DNA of 64,000 nt from JBGAQP01 sp044220635 (GTDB lineage Bacteria > Pseudomonadota > Gammaproteobacteria > Burkholderiales > Usitatibacteraceae), in contig JBGAQP010000002.1 of the NCBI GenBank assembly GCA_044220635.1, positions 1 through 64,000 on the forward strand. Reading direction: 5' to 3'. Made by a program: the position numbers and the translations under genes. Shown piece by piece: positions 8,042 to 16,180 of this stretch. Position 1 is the stretch's first letter. Each line of letters opens with the position of its first letter. The notes beneath the pieces were generated by a model. The model worked only from the letters and a program-made list of their open reading frames with translations, did no database searches and was not told the origin of the DNA.

Positions 8042-9306
8042 GTCGCACCTCCGGGAACGGTCGCCGGGCGGGGCGCCGGCAGCCACCACAACACCGCCAC
8101 CGCGCCGAGCTTGAAGGCGCAGGGCAGCAAGGCATAGAGCAGCGCGAGCGAACGCGCGCCGCCGGGATCCCCGGGGACGTAACCGAGGGCGTCGAGCGCC
8201 GGCAAGGCGAGTCCCGCGGCGAGGGCGAGGTTCGCCTTCGCGACGAGGGCCCAGAGGCCGAAGTAGCTCCCCGCGGCCGCCTCGCGCCGGTCCCGCCGGT
8301 CGCCGTCGATCACGTCGGCGAGGATCGCGGGCGGCAGCGCGAGATCCGCGCCCAATGCGAATCCGGAGAGCAGGCAGATCGCCGCGAAGGCGGGCGTGTC
8401 GCCGGGCCCGAGACTCCAGGCCCAGGCGAAGGCGGCGACGGCGAGGCCCATGCCCAGCATCCAGGCGCGGCGCTTGCCGAGGCGCCCGGCGAGGCGCACC
8501 CAGACCGGGATGCCCGCCGCCCCGGCGAGGAAATAGATCACGAGGAACAGCCACGCGAGCGAGCCCGCCTGCAGCACGTCGTCGACGAAGAACAGCACGA
8601 GCGTGGACGGGATCGCCGCGGCGATGCCCGAGAGCACGAACGCCGCGAGGAGGCGCCGGAACTCGCGGTTGGCGAGCGGCGCGGCGAGGGACTCGATCAG
8701 TCCCGTGGTGGCCGGTGCGCGCCAGGCAGGCCGTGGCGCGAACCCGAGGGTCGCCACGGCGCCCGAGGCGAGGAGTGCGACGAAGACCCAGCTCGCGCGG
8801 GCGAGCCCCTCGCCGCCCTCGCCGCCGAACGCCGCGGGGAGCGCCGCCGCGCAGACCACCCCGGCGAGGGTGAAGATCTCGCGCGCGCCCGCGATCCGGG
8901 TGCGCTCGTGCGCGTCGTCGGAGAGCTGGGCGCCCCAGGCCTGGTAGGCGATCGTGGCCATCGAGAAGCCGAGGCAGGTCACGACGAGCGCCCCGGCGAG
9001 CCAGGCCGCGCCCGCGTCGGCCGGCGGGTGAAACAGCGCGAGCATTCCGGCGGCCAGAAGCGGCAGCGCGGCGAGCGTGAAGCGCTCGCGCCTCGGCCAG
9101 CGGTCCGAGAGCCACCCCAGCACCGGGTCGCTCGCCGCGTCGGCCATCCGCGTGGCGAGCAGGATCGCGCCCACCAGCGCGAGCGGCATGCCGAGCTCGC
9201 CGCCGTAGAGCTTCGGCAGGTGGACGTAGAGCGGCAACGCCGCCATCGCGAGCGGCAGGCCCAGCGCCCCGTAGGCCGCGAGCTGGGCGCCGGTGAGCGT
9301 TCTCAT
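8038..9306 (-). CDS. MFS transporter of the GPH/melibiose type
   Basis: A 422-residue inner-membrane carrier with about twelve hydrophobic segments. The N-terminal block RMADAASDPVLGWLSDRW is the hallmark of the glycoside-pentoside-hexuronide cation symporters, as in MelB. The second half carries IYFLAGAAGIPVWVRLAGRLG. The start ATG at 9306 follows the gene upstream by 22 bases. Despite the family name, homologues in such lipid-related clusters need not transport sugars; here a lipid or lipid precursor is an inference only. Confidence 0.86.
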   Translation of the reverse strand: MRTLTGAQLAAYGALGLPLAMAALPLYVHLPKLYGGELGMPLALVGAILLATRMADAASDPVLGWLSDRWPRRERFTLAALPLLAAGMLALFHPPADAGAAWLAGALVVTCLGFSMATIAYQAWGAQLSDDAHERTRIAGAREIFTLAGVVCAAALPAAFGGEGGEGLARASWVFVALLASGAVATLGFAPRPAWRAPATTGLIESLAAPLANREFRRLLAAFVLSGIAAAIPSTLVLFFVDDVLQAGSLAWLFLVIYFLAGAAGIPVWVRLAGRLGKRRAWMLGMGLAVAAFAWAWSLGPGDTPAFAAICLLSGFALGADLALPPAILADVIDGDRRDRREAAAGSYFGLWALVAKANLALAAGLALPALDALGYVPGDPGGARSLALLYALLPCAFKLGAVAVLWWLPAPRPATVPGGAT

Positions 9307-9328
9307 GCGGCGCCCCGCGCGCCCGCGC

Positions 9329-9895
9329 TCAGCATCGCGCCGTCCCCGCTTCGCCCGCGCGGGCCGCGCACCCGGCGCCGCCCAGCAGCTTCGTGCGCAG
9401 CTCGCCCACGCGAGTGCGCGGGTCGAGCCAGATCGCGAAAAACGCGCGCGCGAATGCCGGGTCCTCGACGGTGCCGATCTCCCGGCCGTTGTGCAGGAAC
9501 GCCGCACCCCGCCCCGGCAGCGAGGTCCCGGCGAGCTCCTCGCCGGGCTTCACGTCGGGAAACAGGCGCCGCATGGCCTCGAGCCAGCGCGCGTGCTCCG
9601 CGGGGTTGCCGAACCCCAGGCGCTTCATCTCCTCGAGGCTGGTCTCGGCGATGCGCGCGCCGCGAAACGCGCGGGCGTAGCGAAGCGTCAGCCGGAACGG
9701 CTCCGCGGGCTCGAAGCGCGACCCGGAGACCTCGAGGCGCGCGTCGTAGACGTGCAATCCCCACCAGTGCAGGCTCCCGGTCCCGAGCTCGCGCAGCGGC
9801 TCGCCGGCGACCGGCGAGGCGAAGGCGAGCGCCGCGGCGAGCGCTCCCGCGGCGATCAACGCCGCGCGAGCTCGAAATGATGGACGTCGGTGCAT
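9329..9895 (-). CDS. Chalcone-isomerase-like exported protein
   Basis: A 188-residue protein with a cleavable signal peptide ending in a VAG-type site, so the mature protein is periplasmic. The LHWWGLHVYDARL and LTLRYARAFRG blocks followed by an EMKRLGF segment match bacterial chalcone isomerase-like proteins, which bind fatty acids rather than flavonoids in most studied cases. The ATG at 9895 lies 40 bases inside the end of the upstream gene, the largest overlap of the operon. A later start would shorten the signal peptide. Confidence 0.8.
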   Translation of the reverse strand: MHRRPSFRARAALIAAGALAAALAFASPVAGEPLRELGTGSLHWWGLHVYDARLEVSGSRFEPAEPFRLTLRYARAFRGARIAETSLEEMKRLGFGNPAEHARWLEAMRRLFPDVKPGEELAGTSLPGRGAAFLHNGREIGTVEDPAFARAFFAIWLDPRTRVGELRTKLLGGAGCAARAGEAGTARC

Positions 9896-11067
9896 CGGGT
9901 CTCGAATCCGGCCTCGCAGTAGGCGAGGTAGAAGTCCCACAACCGCAGGAAGCGCTCGTCGTAGCCGAGCGCGCGGACCTCGCCCAGCCGCTCGTGGAAC
10001 GCCCGGCGCCACCGGCGCAGCGTCTCCGCGTAGTCGGGGCCGAAGGCGTGCTCGCCCGTGACCTCGAGCCCGGCCTGGCTCGCGAGCGCGCGAAACCGCG
10101 AGGGCGAGGCGAGCATGCCGCCGGGGAAGACGTAGCGCTGGATGAAGTCGCTGCCCGCGCGGTAACGCTCGAAGAGGCGCTCGGCGATCGTGATCGACTG
10201 CACGACCGCGCGGCCACCCGGCTTCAGGGCGCGGGCGAGGGTCGCGAAGTACGCCGGCCAGTAGCGCTCGCCCACGGCCTCGAACATCTCGATCGACACC
10301 ACGTGGTCGTAGGTTCCGCGCTCGTCGCGGTAGTCGCGGATCGCGACCTGCACCCGGTCCTCGAGGCCCGCGCGGCGAAAGCGCTCCCCGCAGTAGCGCG
10401 CCTGCTCGGCCGAAAGGGTGAGCCCGGTCACGCGGCAGCCATGGTCGCGCGCCGCCGTCTCCGCGAAGGCGCCCCAGCCGCAGCCGATCTCGAGCACGCT
10501 CTCGCCGGGACGCGGCGCGAGCCGTGCGAGGACGCGCGCGTACTTCGCCGCCTGCGCCGCTTCCAGCGTCTGCGCGCGATCGGCGCCGAACAGCGCGCTC
10601 GAGTAGCTCATCGAGGGATCGAGCCAGAGCGCGTAGAAGTCGTTGCCCAGGTCGTAGTGGGCGGCGATGTTGCGGCGGCTGCCGCGGCGCGTGTTGGCGT
10701 TGAGCGCGTGGCGGATGCGGGCGGCGAGCCGCCCGAGGAGGCTCCCGTAGACGGCCCGGTCGAGGGCGTCGCGGTTGGCGGCCGCGAGCCCGAGGAGCTT
10801 CGGAAGGTCGGGCGAGGACCAGTCCCCGTCGAGGAAGGACTCCGCGAACCCGATGTCGCCCCGGCGCAGCACCGCGTCGAACAGGCGCCAGTCGGCGACC
10901 GAGAGCGTCGCGCAGGGATTGCCGGAGCCGAAGTGCCGGCGGCTGCCGTCGGGAAGCTCGACCGCGAGGCGGCCCTCGGTGATGCGGCCCAGGAGGGCGA
11001 GAACCGCGCGCGCCGCGAAGGGCGCCCGGGCATGGGGCAAGGTCTCGAAATGTTCTCGGGCGCTCAT
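9856..11067 (-). CDS. Cyclopropane-fatty-acid synthase family methyltransferase
   Basis: A 403-residue SAM-dependent enzyme acting on unsaturated phospholipid acyl chains at the membrane. The N-terminal accessory region leads into HYDLGNDFY (137-145), the SAM-binding VLEIGCGWGA (191-200) and the SIEMFEAVG segment, all typical of the CFA synthase family. The product may be a cyclopropane ring or a methyl branch, as in furan-fatty-acid methyltransferases; the sequence does not decide. Overlaps DUF1365 by four bases. Company with an amine-oxidase-like flavoprotein and DUF1365 suggests a modified-fatty-acid pathway. Confidence 0.9.
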   Translation of the reverse strand: MSAREHFETLPHARAPFAARAVLALLGRITEGRLAVELPDGSRRHFGSGNPCATLSVADWRLFDAVLRRGDIGFAESFLDGDWSSPDLPKLLGLAAANRDALDRAVYGSLLGRLAARIRHALNANTRRGSRRNIAAHYDLGNDFYALWLDPSMSYSSALFGADRAQTLEAAQAAKYARVLARLAPRPGESVLEIGCGWGAFAETAARDHGCRVTGLTLSAEQARYCGERFRRAGLEDRVQVAIRDYRDERGTYDHVVSIEMFEAVGERYWPAYFATLARALKPGGRAVVQSITIAERLFERYRAGSDFIQRYVFPGGMLASPSRFRALASQAGLEVTGEHAFGPDYAETLRRWRRAFHERLGEVRALGYDERFLRLWDFYLAYCEAGFETRCTDVHHFELARR

Positions 11068-11843
11068 CGGCTGACCGCCTGCTCCGGCGGCGTCGGTTTC
11101 GGGAAGAAGGGCACGCGCTTCAGCCACAGCCGCAGCGCCTGCCAATGGATGCGGGCGATGACGGCCGCGCTCATCCAGGGATGGGTGAGGAAGGCCGCGA
11201 GCACCGCGCGCGCGCCGTAGGGTCGCGACTCGCCCGAGATGCTCGCATGCAGCAGGTCCCCGGCCTCGTCGTGGTAGTCGATGCGCGCGAGCGAGCGCCC
11301 CCCGGTCGCGGCGAAACGGAAACGATAGCTCCCGGCCACGGCGAAGAACGGCGACACGTGGAACACCTTGCGGGCCGCGAGGGCCTCGCCGTGGCGGATC
11401 GGACGCGCATCGGCGTGCGCGAGGAGGTAGCAATGGCGCTCGCCGAAGGTGTTGTTCACCTCGCACAAGACGGCGCGCAGCCGGGCGTCCCGGTCCTGGC
11501 AGAACCAGAAGCTCACGGGGTTGAAGACATAGCCGAGCACTCGCGGAAAGGTCTGGAGCCACACCTCGCCGTCGGCGCAGGCGAGCCCCTCGCGATCGAG
11601 GAGCGCCCGGATCCAGTCGAGCGGGTGCGTGCCGTCGCGCGCGCCGTGGTCGGAGAAGCGGAAGCCGAGGAGCGCGGGCCGGTTCACGCCCAGCCAGCGG
11701 TTGTCGAGCGCCGCGACGTTCGAAAGCGGGATCGAAAGGAAGAACACCCGGTAGGCGAAGGCGTGCGCCGCGGGACGAAGGCGGCGGTGCATCACCCGGC
11801 CGAGCACGAGGCTCGGGACGGGCCGGCTTCGATCGAGGGGCAT
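11064..11843 (-). CDS. DUF1365 family protein
   Basis: A 259-residue protein of unknown activity. Typical blocks are VMHRRLRPAAHAFAYRVF at the N-terminus, LGYVFNPVSFWFCQD in the middle and the CEVNNTFGERHCY segment, then the KVFHVSPF motif. DUF1365 genes almost always sit with a flavin amine-oxidase-like gene and a cyclopropane-synthase-like gene, which is exactly the order here. A second in-frame ATG lies at codon 18, but the first gives a compact five-base gap to the gene upstream. Confidence 0.88.
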   Translation of the reverse strand: MPLDRSRPVPSLVLGRVMHRRLRPAAHAFAYRVFFLSIPLSNVAALDNRWLGVNRPALLGFRFSDHGARDGTHPLDWIRALLDREGLACADGEVWLQTFPRVLGYVFNPVSFWFCQDRDARLRAVLCEVNNTFGERHCYLLAHADARPIRHGEALAARKVFHVSPFFAVAGSYRFRFAATGGRSLARIDYHDEAGDLLHASISGESRPYGARAVLAAFLTHPWMSAAVIARIHWQALRLWLKRVPFFPKPTPPEQAVSR

Positions 11844-11848
11844 CGCGC

Positions 11849-13249
11849 TCACCGCGCGAGCTCCGGCGTCCGGGGCGGCACCCTCGCCGGCGCGAGGGCG
11901 AGCGTCCCCGCTTCGCCGGAGCGCGGGAATCCCGTCGCTTCGCCCGGTTCCTGCCAGGGCGCGCGGCATCCCAGGGCGTTCGCCACCGCGATGCCCGCCC
12001 GGAGACCGTCTTCGTGGAAGCCATGGCCCGCCCAGGCGCCGCAGAACCAGAGGCCGCGGCGCCCCTGGATGGCGGCGAGGTCGCGCTGCGCGGCGAGGGC
12101 CTCGCGATCGAAGGCCGGGTGCTCGTAGCGGAACTCGCCGATGACCTTGCCGGGATCGGGCTCCACCGGAGGATTGAGCGTCACGATCACCGGCGTGCGA
12201 AACGGCAGCGGTTGCAGCTTGTTGATCAGGTAGGACACGCCCACGGGGCTCGCGCCGTCGCCCGTGGAGCGGCCGAGGTAGTTCCACGCCGACCAGATCG
12301 AGCGGCGCCGCGGCAGCAGCCGCGCGTCGGTGTGCAGCACCGCGCGATTGGGTTCGTAGCGCAGGCGCCCGAGAATGGAGCGTTCCTCCGCGCTCGGATG
12401 CGCGAGCAGGCCCAGGGCCTGGTCGCTGTGGCAGGCGAGCACGACCTGGTCGAAGGTCTGCGTCCCCGAGCGGCTCGCGACACGGAAGGCGCCCGGAATC
12501 CCGTCGATCGAGCGTACGGCCTCGCCCAGCCGCAGCTCGCCCGCGCCCGATGCGAGCCGGCGCACGTACTCGCGCGAGCCGCCGCGCACGGTGAGCCATT
12601 TCGGGCGCCCCTCGACCTGCAGGAGCGCGTGGTTGTGGCAGAAGCGCGCGAAGCTCGCGACGGGATGGGCGAGCATCTTCTCCTGCGGGCACGACCAGAT
12701 CGCCGCCGCCATGGGCAGCAGGTACCAGTCGCGGAACTCCCGCCCGTAGCGGCCCGCCGCGAGGAAGTCCGCGAGGGTCCTGTCCTCCTGCGCGCCAGCG
12801 ACGGCGATCGCGGTCGCCTCCCGGTTGAACCGCAGGATGTCGGCGAGCATGCGCAGGAACGCGGGACGCAGGAGGTTGCGGCGCTGCGCGAACACGGTGG
12901 ACAGGCTCGTCCCGGCCCACTCGAGGTCGCGGTCGAGAAGGCTCACCGCGAAGGACATGTCGCTTTCCACCACCTCGACGCCGAGGTTCGCGAACAGGGC
13001 GCAGAGGTTGGGATAGGTGCGGCGGTTGAACACGAGGAAGCCCGTGTCCACCGGGTGGGAGATCCCCTCGAGCGCCACGTCGACGGTGTGGCTGTGGCCT
13101 CCGGGGCGCGTCTCGGCCTCGTAGACCGTGACTTCGTGGCGCCGGGCGAGGAGCCACGCCGCGCCGAGCCCGGCGATGCCTGCGCCGACCACGGCGACGC
13201 GAAGCCGGCCGCCGGCCGGGGTGAAATGGGGGGGGTTGGGGAGTTCCAT
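11849..13249 (-). CDS. FAD-dependent amine-oxidase-family protein
   Basis: First gene of the operon. The 466-residue flavoprotein has an N-terminal FAD-binding VVGAGIAGLGAAWLL motif, a VDTGFLVFNRRTYPNL segment and a C-terminal GLWFCGAWAGHGFHEDG block that closes the FAD site. This subgroup of NAD(P)-binding Rossmann flavoproteins is found beside DUF1365 and CFA synthase genes and is related to enzymes that desaturate methylated fatty acids. AGGAA stands about ten bases before the ATG at 13249. Its promoter is within the repeats at 13333-13363, facing the regulator gene. Confidence 0.88.
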   Translation of the reverse strand: MELPNPPHFTPAGGRLRVAVVGAGIAGLGAAWLLARRHEVTVYEAETRPGGHSHTVDVALEGISHPVDTGFLVFNRRTYPNLCALFANLGVEVVESDMSFAVSLLDRDLEWAGTSLSTVFAQRRNLLRPAFLRMLADILRFNREATAIAVAGAQEDRTLADFLAAGRYGREFRDWYLLPMAAAIWSCPQEKMLAHPVASFARFCHNHALLQVEGRPKWLTVRGGSREYVRRLASGAGELRLGEAVRSIDGIPGAFRVASRSGTQTFDQVVLACHSDQALGLLAHPSAEERSILGRLRYEPNRAVLHTDARLLPRRRSIWSAWNYLGRSTGDGASPVGVSYLINKLQPLPFRTPVIVTLNPPVEPDPGKVIGEFRYEHPAFDREALAAQRDLAAIQGRRGLWFCGAWAGHGFHEDGLRAGIAVANALGCRAPWQEPGEATGFPRSGEAGTLALAPARVPPRTPELAR

Positions 13250-13332
13250 GGCGCCGGGTTCCTGGGGCAGGGTCGTCGAAGCGCGAAAGGCGCTCTCGTC
13301 TACTGTTTGTCCTGTGCAAAAGCGTAATTTAA

Positions 13333-13363
13333 TGATACTGTACGCAAGATACATTGATACTGT
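13333..13363. promoter_or_regulatory. Direct-repeat operator, probable LitR/CarH site
   Basis: TGATACTGT occurs at 13333-13341 and again at 13355-13363, a 22-base period that puts both copies on the same helix face. A third TACTGT lies at 13301-13306. The two copies contain the -35 and -10 hexamers of the minus-strand operon, so a bound repressor would block polymerase. This arrangement fits the dark-state tetrameric repressors of the CarH/LitR family. The region is markedly richer in A+T than its surroundings. Confidence 0.6.
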
Positions 13364-13366
13364 CAA
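13337..13366 (-). promoter_or_regulatory. Promoter of the lipid-modification operon
   Basis: On the minus strand TTGACA (13366-13361) is a perfect -35 hexamer. It is followed after 18 bases by TACAGT (13342-13337), four of six matches to the -10 consensus. The start of transcription would be near 13330, giving a leader of about 80 bases to the flavoprotein ATG at 13249. Both hexamers overlap the TGATACTGT repeats. Confidence 0.55.
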
Positions 13367-13385
13367 GCATTTGTCTAGGACAACT

Positions 13386-14312
13386 ATGAACAAAGCCGCT
13401 CCGGAACCAGGCCGCGAGATTCCCTGGACCATCGGCGCCGTCGAGCGCGATACCGGGATTGCGAAGGACACGCTGCGGGTCTGGGAGCGCCGCTACCGCT
13501 TCCCCGTTCCGGACCGCGACGCCCATGGCGAACGCCTGTACAGCGCCGAGCAGGTCGAGAAGCTGCGTGCGCTCAAGCGGCTCATCGACCGCGGCCACCG
13601 CCCGGGCCGGATCATGGCCTGCAGCCTCGAGGAGCTCCTCGCGCTCTCGCGGACCGCCGCCGCCCCGGCGCAGCCGGAGAACGCGGACCTCGAGGCGATC
13701 CTGGAACTGCTCGCGGCGCACCGCCTCGAGGAGCTTCGCCAGGCGCTGGGCCAGCGCCTGCTGCGCGAGGGACTCGCCGGCTTCTGCGAGCACACCGTCG
13801 CGACCCTCAACCGGCGCATCGGCGAGGCCTGGATGGAAGGGCGCATCCAGGTCCACGAGGAGCACCTCTACACCGAGACGATCCAGCGGCTGCTGCGCCA
13901 GTCCCTGGCGGCCACGGCGCAACCGGGTCGCGAGCCGCGGGTGCTGCTCACCACGCTCCCCGGCGAGGAGCACGGGCTCGGACTGCTCATGGCCGAGGTG
14001 ATGTTCGCCGTGGAAGGCGCGAGCTGCGTCGGACTCGGGACGCAGACGCCGGTCTGGGACATCGTCCGCGCGGCGCAAAAGGATCGCGCGGACGTGGTCG
14101 CCCTCTCCTTCAGCGCGGGCTATTCGCCGGAGAGGGCCGCGGCCGGGCTCGCCGAGCTTCGCGCGCAGCTGCCCGCGGGAGTCGAACTGTGGGTGGGGGG
14201 CGACAACCCGGCGCTCGCGAGGCGGCGCCTCGAAGGCGTCGTCGCGGTGCGCGAGCTCGGCGCGATCGCGACCGCCCTCGCCCGCTGGCGCGGGGAGCAC
14301 GGCGCCGCCTGA
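13386..14312 (+). CDS. LitR/CarH-like MerR regulator with B12-binding domain
   Basis: A 308-residue transcription regulator. An N-terminal MerR helix-turn-helix (about 12-75, with DTLRVWERRYRFP) is followed by a helical domain and a cobalamin-binding domain (about 184-305). Two signatures of B12 photoreceptors are intact: Wx9EH (Trp149, Glu159, His160) and the B12-ligating ExHxxG (Glu194, His196, Gly199). In CarH and class I LitR proteins adenosylcobalamin binds in the dark, the protein tetramerises and represses, and light breaks the complex. AGGA five bases before the ATG at 13386 supports this start. It is divergent from the eight-gene operon, its likely target. Confidence 0.88.
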   Translation: MNKAAPEPGREIPWTIGAVERDTGIAKDTLRVWERRYRFPVPDRDAHGERLYSAEQVEKLRALKRLIDRGHRPGRIMACSLEELLALSRTAAAPAQPENADLEAILELLAAHRLEELRQALGQRLLREGLAGFCEHTVATLNRRIGEAWMEGRIQVHEEHLYTETIQRLLRQSLAATAQPGREPRVLLTTLPGEEHGLGLLMAEVMFAVEGASCVGLGTQTPVWDIVRAAQKDRADVVALSFSAGYSPERAAAGLAELRAQLPAGVELWVGGDNPALARRRLEGVVAVRELGAIATALARWRGEHGAA

Positions 14313-14374
14313 GCCTCGCGGGCCCTAGCCCGGGACGAGCACGCCGAGGCCGGGCGGCACGAGGAGCCCTGCGA

Positions 14375-16171
14375 CTAGAGCAGCGCCTCCTCGAAGGCCA
14401 GAATGCTCTCCGAGCCGTGCGTCACGGACTGCGCGAGCGCGGCCGACTGGGGCAGGATGTGCGCGGCGTAGAAGCGCGCGGTGAGCCCCTTGGCCCTCAG
14501 GAAATCGGCGTCGCCCGCGTTCGCCGCGAGATCGCGCGCGGCGACCTCGGCCGCGCGCGCCATCATCCAGCCGCCGAGGGTGACGCCGGCGAGCTTGAGG
14601 TAGTACACCGAGGAGGCCGCCACCGCGGCCCGGTTCGCCGGATGGGTCGCGACGATCCACTCCGTGGCCGCGCGCAGGCGCAGCACCGCCGCCTCGAGCG
14701 CCGCACCCGTCGAATGCAGGCTCGCGTCGGCCGACTCGCACAGCGCCTTGGCGGTCCTCTCCACCTCGGCGAGGAGCGCGAAGGCCGTGCGCCCCGCCTC
14801 GCGGCCCACCTTGCGGCCCACGAGGTCGTTCGCCTGGATGCCCGTCGTCCCCTCGTAGATGGTCGAGATGCGCGCATCGCGCAGGTGCTGCGCCGCGCCC
14901 GTCTCCTCGATGTAGCCCATGCCGCCGTGGACCTGGATGCCGAGGTTCGCGACCTCGATGCCGGTCTCGGTGGACCAGCCCTTCACCACCGGGATCAGCA
15001 GGTCGACCAGCGCCTGGCAGCGCTGGCGCTCGGCGGCCTCCGGGTGGTGCTTCGCGCGGTCGAGCTGCGCCGAGGTCCAGTAGGCGAGCGCGCGCATGGC
15101 CTCGGTGAGCGCCTTCATCGTGAGGAGCATGCGCTTCACGTCGGGGTGGCGCACGATCGGCGCGGTCCTGGCGCCGGCCACGCCCACGGGCTTGCCCTGC
15201 AGGCGCTCGCGCGACCAGGCGAGGGCGCGCTGGTAGGCGCGCTCCGAGACCGCGACCCCCTCCAGGCCCACGCCCAGGCGCGCGGCGTTCATCATGATGA
15301 ACATGTACTCGAGGCCGCGGTTCGCCTCGCCCAGGATCCACCCGGTCGCGCCGCCCTTGTCGCCGTAGCTCATCACGCAGGTCGGGCTCGCGTGGATGCC
15401 GAGCTTGTGCTCGATGGAGACGCATTTCACGTCGTTGCGGCGGCCCGGGGCCCCGCCCTCGCCCGGCACGAACTTGGGCACGACGAAGAGCGAGATTCCC
15501 TTCACGCCCTCGGGAGCGCCCTCGATGCGCGCGAGCACGAGGTGGATGATGTTCTCGGTGTAGTCGTGCTCGCCGTAGGTGATGAAGATCTTCTGGCCGA
15601 AGAGGCGGAAGCTGCCGTCGGGCTGGGGTGCCGCGCGCGTGCGCACGAGCGAGAGGTCGCTCCCCGCCTGGGGCTCCGTGAGGTTCATGGTCCCGGTCCA
15701 CTCGCCGGCCACCATCCTGGGCAGGTAGGTCTTCTGGAGCGCCTCCGAACCCACCAGCGCGATCGCCTCCACCGCCCCCTGCGTGAGCATCGGGCAGAGC
15801 TTGAAGGCGATGTTGGCCGAGCCCCACATCTCCTCGACCGGCGTGGCGACCAGGTGGGGCAGCCCCTGGCCGCCGTGCTCGGTCGCGGCGAGGATGTTGC
15901 CCCAGCCCGCGTTCACGAACTTCCAGTAGGCGTCGCGGAATCCCGCCGGCGTGACCACCGCCCCGTCCTTGAACTTCGCCCCCTGCCGGTCGCCGCTCGC
16001 GTTGATCGGCGAGAGCACCTCGGAGGCGAGCTTGCCCGCCTCCTCGAGGATCGCGTCCACGACGTCGGCGGTGACTTCCTCCCAGCCGGGAAGCGCGTTG
16101 ACCTCGCCGAGGCCGACGACGCGCTGGACCGCGAACCGCATGTCCTTCAGGGGTGCGACGTATTCCGCCAC
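14375..16171 (-). CDS. Acyl-CoA dehydrogenase, long (DmdC-like) form
   Basis: An FAD enzyme that introduces a 2,3 double bond in an acyl-CoA and passes electrons to ETF, encoded immediately upstream in the operon. At 598 residues it belongs to the long group with an extra C-terminal helical domain, like 3-methylmercaptopropionyl-CoA dehydrogenase, rather than the 380-residue group. Family motifs are NLTEPQAGSDL, FITYGEHDYTENIIHLVLA (about 200-220) and the catalytic-base region ARISTIYEGTTGIQANDLVG. Substrate chain is unknown. Ten bases separate it from etfA. Confidence 0.9.
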   Translation of the reverse strand: MAEYVAPLKDMRFAVQRVVGLGEVNALPGWEEVTADVVDAILEEAGKLASEVLSPINASGDRQGAKFKDGAVVTPAGFRDAYWKFVNAGWGNILAATEHGGQGLPHLVATPVEEMWGSANIAFKLCPMLTQGAVEAIALVGSEALQKTYLPRMVAGEWTGTMNLTEPQAGSDLSLVRTRAAPQPDGSFRLFGQKIFITYGEHDYTENIIHLVLARIEGAPEGVKGISLFVVPKFVPGEGGAPGRRNDVKCVSIEHKLGIHASPTCVMSYGDKGGATGWILGEANRGLEYMFIMMNAARLGVGLEGVAVSERAYQRALAWSRERLQGKPVGVAGARTAPIVRHPDVKRMLLTMKALTEAMRALAYWTSAQLDRAKHHPEAAERQRCQALVDLLIPVVKGWSTETGIEVANLGIQVHGGMGYIEETGAAQHLRDARISTIYEGTTGIQANDLVGRKVGREAGRTAFALLAEVERTAKALCESADASLHSTGAALEAAVLRLRAATEWIVATHPANRAAVAASSVYYLKLAGVTLGGWMMARAAEVAARDLAANAGDADFLRAKGLTARFYAAHILPQSAALAQSVTHGSESILAFEEALL

Positions 16172-16180
16172 GAGCTTCTC

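Noticed and set aside
13301..13341. Plus-strand promoter for the LitR-like regulator (TGTGCA / TACTGT)
   Set aside because: The -35 match is only three of six and the -10 is shared with the opposite promoter; not strong enough to list.
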